DNA from: Thermochromatium tepidum ATCC 43061
Lineage (GTDB): Bacteria > Pseudomonadota > Gammaproteobacteria > Chromatiales > Chromatiaceae
NCBI RefSeq assembly: GCF_009664085.1
Contig: NZ_CP039268.1
Span: forward strand, 1,969,501 to 2,033,500
Direction of reading: 5' to 3'
DNA: 64,000 nucleotides
The notes below the pieces were generated by a model. The model saw only the letters and a program-made list of their open reading frames with translations, was not told the origin of the DNA and did no database searches. The stretch's first letter is position 1, and the number at the start of each line of letters is the position of its first letter. Positions 59,558 to 64,000 of the stretch are shown here, one piece after another. The position numbers and the translations under genes are program-made.

Positions 59558-61642
59558 ATGAGGCCACTGAGGTACCGTGTCCGACCAGGCAGTTGGGAGT
59601 CGGCGGGGGCCACGGTCATGGAAGGCGGCGTCAATTTCTGCGTGCTGTCGCGCTATGCCGAGCGCATGCAGCTCTTGCTGTTCGAGCACGAGGAGAGCCC
59701 GGATCCCTATGAGGTGATCCAGCTCGACCCGCGCGTCAATCGGACCTTCTTCTTCTGGCACATCTTCGTCGAGAACCTGCCCGAGGGCACCTTTTATAAC
59801 TGGCGCGCCGAGGGACGCGCCGACCTACGCGAGACCGGCAGCCGGCTCGATGCCGAAAAGGCCCTGCTCGACCCCTGGGCGACTACCATCAGCGACCGGC
59901 TTTGGGACCGCGCCGCCGCCTCGCGCCCAGGCGACAATGTCGAGACCGCCATCCGTGGCCAGGTCGTGCGCGACGACTACGACTGGGAGGACGACAAACC
60001 GCTGTTCATCCCGCTCAATCAGTCCGTCATCTACGAGATGCACGTCGGCGGCTTCACCCGTCACCCCTCGTCCGGCGTGACCCACCCGGGCACCTTCGCC
60101 GGCGTTATCGAGAAGATCCCCTATCTCAAGGCACTTGGCATCACCCATGTCGAACTGATGCCGGTCATGGCCTTCGACACCCAGGACGTGCCACCCAAGA
60201 CCGCCAGCCTGGGGCTGGAGAACTACTGGGGCTACAGCACCCATAGCTTCTTCGCCCCCCATCCGGGGTTCGCCGTGGACCCCCGCCATGCGCGCGACGA
60301 GTTCCGCGATATGGTCAAGGCCCTCCACAAGGCCGGGATCGGCGTGATCCTGGACGTGGTCTTCAATCACACCGCCGAGGGCGGCGCAGCCGGTCCGATC
60401 ATCAGCTTCAAGGCGTTCGGCAACGAGATCTTCTATCACCTCGACTTCGAGGATCGCAGCAAATACCGCGATTACACCGGCTGCGGCAATACCCTGAACT
60501 GCAATCACCCGCTGGTAACACGGTTTTTGATCGACGCCCTGCTCTACTGGACGCACCGCATGCACGTCGACGGCTTCCGCTTCGATCTGGCCAGCGCGCT
60601 GGCGCGTGGTGAGGACGGCAACCCGCAGTATCATGCCCCGGTGCTCTGGGCGATCGAACTCGCGCCCGCGCTCAATCGTGCCCACATCATCGCCGAGGCC
60701 TGGGACGCGGCCGGACTCTACCAGGTCGGCGACTTCCCCGGTTATCGCTGGGCCGAATGGAACGGACGCTATCGCGACGTCATGCGCGGCTTCGTGCGCG
60801 GCGACCCCGGATTGGTCCCCGAGGTCGCCACACGCCTGGCCGGATCGAGCGACATGTACGAGGCGCGCGGCCGGCTGCCGATCAACTCGATCAACTTCGT
60901 CACCTGTCACGACGGCTTCACCCTGTGCGACCTGGTCAGCTACAACTGCAAGCACAACGAGGCCAACGGCGAGGACAACCGTGACGGTCACGACCACAAT
61001 CTGAGCTGGAACTGTGGCTGCGAGGGGCCAACCGACGACGTCGAGATCCAGCGCCTAAGGCGCCGCCAGGCACGCAATTTCATCAGTCTCCTGATGTTGA
61101 GCCAAGGCGTGCCCATGCTGCTCTCGGGCGATGAGGTGTTGCACACCAAGCGCGGCAACAACAACACCTACTGTCAGAACAACGAACTATCCTGGTCGGA
61201 TTGGCGGCTGGTCGAGACCAATCGCGACATGCTGGAGTTCGTGCGCGCCATGATCGCGCTGCGCCGGCGTCATCCGTCACTGATGCGCGACCGCTTCCTG
61301 ACTGGCCGGCCCGAATATGGCCAGACCCTCCCTGACATCAGCTGGCATGGCACCCAGCTCGACCAGCCCAATTGGGACGATCCGACGCGCCGGGTGCTGG
61401 CCTTCACCCTGGCCGGCAGGGTCGAGGATGAACCGCCGCTGCATGCCATGCTCAACATGGACAGTGTCGCTCATGTCTTCGAGTTACCGGTCATTGCGGG
61501 TCGACATTGGTGTCTTGCGGTCGACACCTATCCGGATGGCGGACTGGTGGTGCCGCCCGAGGCGCAGCAACCGCTCTCCCACCCGGAGAGATTGAGGGTC
61601 GGCCCCCATGGCGTTGTGGTGCTGGAGTCGCGTCCGGTGTAA
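59558..61642 (+). CDS. glgX: Glycogen debranching enzyme (isoamylase-type GH13)
   Basis: Hydrolyses alpha-1,6 branches of phosphorylase-limit glycogen. The 694-residue protein has an N-terminal CBM48-like domain (GVNFCVLSRYAERMQLLLFE), then the GH13 barrel: VIYEMHVGGFTRHPSSGV, LDVVFNHTAEG, the nucleophile Asp in DGFRFDLASAL near residue 341, the acid/base Glu in IIAEAWDAAG near 380 and FVTCHDGFTL near 450. Fits GlgX/TreX. GGGAG lies nine bases before the ATG. It ends PV-TAA, with the stop in element copy 2; gnd follows. Confidence 0.94.
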   Translation: MRPLRYRVRPGSWESAGATVMEGGVNFCVLSRYAERMQLLLFEHEESPDPYEVIQLDPRVNRTFFFWHIFVENLPEGTFYNWRAEGRADLRETGSRLDAEKALLDPWATTISDRLWDRAAASRPGDNVETAIRGQVVRDDYDWEDDKPLFIPLNQSVIYEMHVGGFTRHPSSGVTHPGTFAGVIEKIPYLKALGITHVELMPVMAFDTQDVPPKTASLGLENYWGYSTHSFFAPHPGFAVDPRHARDEFRDMVKALHKAGIGVILDVVFNHTAEGGAAGPIISFKAFGNEIFYHLDFEDRSKYRDYTGCGNTLNCNHPLVTRFLIDALLYWTHRMHVDGFRFDLASALARGEDGNPQYHAPVLWAIELAPALNRAHIIAEAWDAAGLYQVGDFPGYRWAEWNGRYRDVMRGFVRGDPGLVPEVATRLAGSSDMYEARGRLPINSINFVTCHDGFTLCDLVSYNCKHNEANGEDNRDGHDHNLSWNCGCEGPTDDVEIQRLRRRQARNFISLLMLSQGVPMLLSGDEVLHTKRGNNNTYCQNNELSWSDWRLVETNRDMLEFVRAMIALRRRHPSLMRDRFLTGRPEYGQTLPDISWHGTQLDQPNWDDPTRRVLAFTLAGRVEDEPPLHAMLNMDSVAHVFELPVIAGRHWCLAVDTYPDGGLVVPPEAQQPLSHPERLRVGPHGVVVLESRPV

Positions 61643-61898
61643 ACAACCCTCGACTGAAGTCGAAGGCTTTATTGTAAGACGCAGCAAACATGGTTGACCG
61701 CATCCCCAACATTGGGCGTGTTTACAGCCGCCCTTGGCAGCGGGGCTCCACTGCCAATCCGGGCCAGGTTTCGACTGGCGTTGCAGTCGGCGTGCGCCCG
61801 GAGACCACACTTGCGGTGCATTATACACCACATGGCGCACTTCGCGCGCCCGCCATTCCTCCCGCGACTCAAGTCGCGGGTTTCCTTGCGGAGGGTCT
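61639..61898 (-). mobile_element. 260-bp IS200/IS605-derived element, copy 2
   Basis: Same sequence and orientation as 59094-59353. It differs at two bases in the central palindrome (GGGGCTCCACTG instead of GGGGCCCCGCTG), which weakens that stem, and at one further base. It supplies GTAA, which forms the stop of glgX, and GGAGGGTCT directly before ATGAAC. Removing it joins glgX directly to the gnd leader at an ATGA overlap. TTCAT adjoins its left end on the minus strand, as in copy 1. Confidence 0.75.
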
Positions 61899-61934
61899 AT
61901 GAACCCCATCCTAAACAACGGAGGACAGAGCAAG

Positions 61935-62951
61935 ATGCACATCGGCATGATCGGTCTGGGACGCATGGGTGCAAACATGGCGCGACGTTTGCTCAGAGCT
62001 GGGCATCACTGCGTCGTCTATAATCGCAATCCGGCCAAGGCCCAGGCCCTGGTCGATGAGGGCGCCATCGCCATCAACGACCTGGCCGAGTTCCGCGCCC
62101 GACTGGAGCCACCGCGCCATGTTTGGCTGATGGTGCCGGCAGCGGCCGTGGGCGGCGTCATCGAGGACCTGATCCCCCACCTGGAACCGGGCGATGCCCT
62201 GATCGATGGCGGCAACTCGCACTATCGTGACGACCTGGTCCATGCCGAGCGCCTGCGTCCACTGGGTCTGCATCTGGTCGACTGCGGCACCAGCGGCGGC
62301 GTCTGGGGCCTAGAACGCGGCTACTGCCTGATGATCGGCGGCGAACCCGAGGTCGTTGAGCGGCTCGATCCGATCTTCGCCGCGCTTGCACCCGGAATGG
62401 GTACGATCCCGCGTACCGCCGGGCGTTCGGGCCCACCGAGCCGCGCCGAACAGGGCTATCTGCACTGCGGGCCCACGGGTGCCGGGCACTTCGTCAAGAT
62501 GGTCCACAACGGTATCGAATACGCACTCATGGGCGCCTATGCCGAGGGCTTCAACCTGCTGCGCCATGCCGGCATCGGACGCGAGGATCGCGCCCAAGAC
62601 GCCGAGACCGCCCCGCTCGCCCATCCCGAGCACTACAGGTATGACATCCCGATCGCCGAGGTCGCCGAGGTCTGGCGGCGCGGGAGCGTCATCGCCTCCT
62701 GGCTGCTCGATCTGACGGCCAATGCCCTGCACGAGGATCCCAGTCTCAGCGCCTTCGGCGGCCGGGTCGCAGACTCGGGCGAGGGCCGTTGGACGGCCCT
62801 GGCCGCGATCGAGACTGGCACCCCTGCCCCACTGCTGACCACGGCGCTCTACGAACGCTTCAGCTCACGCGGCGAGGGTGATTTCGCCCATCAGCTCCTG
62901 TCGGCACTGCGCTATCAGTTCGGCGGGCACCAGGAATCCGCCAAGGATTGA
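61935..62951 (+). CDS. gnd: 6-phosphogluconate dehydrogenase, decarboxylating (short form)
   Basis: Oxidises 6-phosphogluconate to ribulose 5-phosphate. The 338-residue protein starts MHIGMIGLGRMGANMARR (dinucleotide motif at residues 7-12). DGGNSHYRDD, LVDCGTSGGVWGLERGYCLM and the catalytic Lys in GHFVKMVHNGIEY near 188 follow. This is the short GndA/YqeC-like form, not the 470-residue Gnd. GGAGGA nine bases before the ATG at 61935 supports this start; an in-frame ATG at 61899 at the element border would add 12 residues. Confidence 0.92.
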   Translation: MHIGMIGLGRMGANMARRLLRAGHHCVVYNRNPAKAQALVDEGAIAINDLAEFRARLEPPRHVWLMVPAAAVGGVIEDLIPHLEPGDALIDGGNSHYRDDLVHAERLRPLGLHLVDCGTSGGVWGLERGYCLMIGGEPEVVERLDPIFAALAPGMGTIPRTAGRSGPPSRAEQGYLHCGPTGAGHFVKMVHNGIEYALMGAYAEGFNLLRHAGIGREDRAQDAETAPLAHPEHYRYDIPIAEVAEVWRRGSVIASWLLDLTANALHEDPSLSAFGGRVADSGEGRWTALAAIETGTPAPLLTTALYERFSSRGEGDFAHQLLSALRYQFGGHQESAKD

Positions 62952-62961
62952 ACACCGCGCG

Positions 62962-63552
62962 ATGAGTCCTCCACCGCTGATCCTCGCCTCGACCTCGCCC
63001 TACCGACGCACCCTGCTCGAACGGCTTGGGCTCCCCTTTGCTACCGCCGCGCCTGAGGTCGATGAGCGTCCTCATCCAGGCGAATCGCCGTCGGACCTGG
63101 TCCAACGGCTCGCCGCGGCCAAGGCGCGCGCCGTGGCGGCACATCATCCGGACGCGCTCATCATCGGCTCGGATCAGGTCGCCTGTCTCGATGACGCCAT
63201 CCTCGGCAAACCCGGCGATCACACCACGGCCATCGCCCAACTGGAGCATGCCTCGGGTCGCTGCGTGCTGTTCCTGACCGGACTCTGTGTGCTCGATGCG
63301 CGCAGCGGGCAGGCCCAGATCCTGGTCGAGCCGTTCCGGGTGCACTTCCGCGCGCTCAGCCGCGCGCGCATCGAAGGCTATCTCGAACGCGAGCGCCCCT
63401 ATGACTGCGCCGGCAGTTTCAGGTCTGAGGGCCTCGGGATTGCCCTCTTCGAGCGTCTGGAAGGCGACGATCCCAATGCACTCATCGGACTGCCGCTGAT
63501 CCGGCTTATCCCCCTGCTGGAGGCCGCCGGCCACTATCCGCTTGGCTGTTGA
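62962..63552 (+). CDS. Maf-like nucleotide pyrophosphatase (YceF type)
   Basis: Protein of 196 residues that hydrolyses non-canonical or methylated nucleotides (YceF acts on 7-methyl-GTP). It begins MSPPPLILASTSPYRRTLLERL, with DERPHPGE, IIGSDQVACLDD (catalytic Asp) and GSFRSEGLG. STSPYRR is the YceF pattern. In E. coli yceF adjoins yceD-rpmF-plsX; here it is 54 kb away from that operon, next to gnd, whose stop is ten bases upstream. Confidence 0.92.
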   Translation: MSPPPLILASTSPYRRTLLERLGLPFATAAPEVDERPHPGESPSDLVQRLAAAKARAVAAHHPDALIIGSDQVACLDDAILGKPGDHTTAIAQLEHASGRCVLFLTGLCVLDARSGQAQILVEPFRVHFRALSRARIEGYLERERPYDCAGSFRSEGLGIALFERLEGDDPNALIGLPLIRLIPLLEAAGHYPLGC

Positions 63553-63672
63553 TCCCTTTTGATCTGATGAAACAAAGGGCGCCTTGCAAAACGGTTTTGG
63601 GTGCGCAAGACTTGAAACCGAACTCGAAAGATCCTGCCTAGGGCCAAGAATTTCCAGGGGGAATCATCTGCA

Positions 63673-64000
63673 ATGCGACCAAGTGCCCTGAACGTCAAGC
63701 TCGCTTGGGCCTTGCCTGTTTCAGTCAGTCTGCTGCTCATGGCTGGCTGTGCGAGCCACAATCTCGAATCGCTGTCCGACCACATAGGCCAACAGAGCCC
63801 GCGTGACTATGGCGACAGCCACACCTTCCCGGTGCCGCCGGAGCTCCAGGACAATGTGGACTTCTGGCGCCATGTCTATGGCATCTGGGGGCGGGGCGAG
63901 GTTGCCATCCACGACGACGAATATCTGGGCATCGTCTATGAGGTCACCCGGATTCCAGGGCCGATCCAGGCCAGCTACAGCGAATCCCAGAGCGCCTGGC
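63673..64000 (+). CDS. Lytic transglycosylase-like lipoprotein, N-terminal part (cut by window edge)
   Basis: The frame is open to the window end (109 codons). A lipoprotein signal ends SLLLMAGCAS (Cys at residue 26). The mature segment FPVPPELQDNVDFWRHVYG...IHDDEYLGIVYE matches the region that precedes the SLT domain in MltD-like murein transglycosylases; the catalytic domain is outside the window. The 120-bp gap before it (63553-63672) holds only weak hairpins, such as CCCTTT/AAAGGG, and a GGGGGA purine run 11 bases before the ATG. Confidence 0.7.
   Translation, partial: MRPSALNVKLAWALPVSVSLLLMAGCASHNLESLSDHIGQQSPRDYGDSHTFPVPPELQDNVDFWRHVYGIWGRGEVAIHDDEYLGIVYEVTRIPGPIQASYSESQSAW

Overview
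The window is high-GC proteobacterial DNA and looks like a chromosome segment of a purple sulfur bacterium (Chromatiaceae-type Gammaproteobacteria). This is inferred from a sulfur-globule-type secreted Gly/Tyr-rich protein, a Tat-exported Psr/Phs-type molybdoenzyme operon preceded by an FNR-like box, and typical gammaproteobacterial gene orders (yceD-rpmF-plsX-fabHDG-acpP-fabF-pabC-mltG-tmk; cutA-dsbD-tlpA-aroQ-accB-accC). No rRNA, CRISPR array or prophage was seen. One tRNA gene (initiator Met) is present.

Layout. 1-8.9 kb, minus strand: fatty acid and phospholipid synthesis operon, with pabC, mltG and tmk at its 3' end (tmk cut by the window edge). 8.9-10.25 kb: a long non-coding stretch with a strong minus-strand terminator, a FixJ/NarL-type response regulator, and a possible MITE carrying a REP-like hairpin. 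10.25-18.05 kb: folK facing a moxR-DUF58-DUF4381-batA-batB/C-batD operon. 18.2-18.6 kb: sulfur globule protein gene with its own promoter and a shared terminator. 18.6-24.3 kb: cutA-dsbD-tlpA-aroQ-accB-accC; the DsbD has two N-terminal alpha domains. 24.4-26.4 kb: fxsA and a membrane-anchored J-domain protein. 27-36.5 kb: gpmI-thyA, argA, a giant MscK-type channel, a 59-residue hidden ORF and a KefB-like exchanger. 36.5-41.5 kb: a translationally coupled PTPS-like/SDR/SDR operon divergent from folD, then a PGPGW protein, a periplasmic glutathione peroxidase and a ferredoxin reductase. 41.6-46.9 kb: photolyase, tRNA-fMet, prmC, plsC, an orphan LytTR protein and a CPBP protease. 46.9-52.6 kb: five-gene operon for a periplasmic-facing molybdopterin oxidoreductase with TorD-like and HybE-like chaperones. 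52.6-64 kb: metH, an L,D-transpeptidase, a class V aminotransferase, glgX, gnd, maf/yceF and a partial lytic transglycosylase lipoprotein.

The most striking structure is a pair of near-identical 260-bp elements (59094-59353 and 61639-61898) flanking glgX. They look like tnpB-less IS200/IS605 derivatives. Removing either in silico rebuilds an xxATGAA junction in which the upstream gene stops at TGA. The element replaces xxA-TGA with xxG-TAA, so the last residue is unchanged (Glu/Glu and Val/Val), and its other end supplies a purine-rich GGAGGG directly before the retained ATGAA. The insertions are therefore silent for the upstream proteins. The second most interesting locus is the PTPS-like/SDR/SDR operon, whose PTPS homologue keeps its zinc histidines but lacks the usual catalytic Cys and His.

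Limits: all family calls come from reading translations and remembered motifs. No database search or folding program was run.
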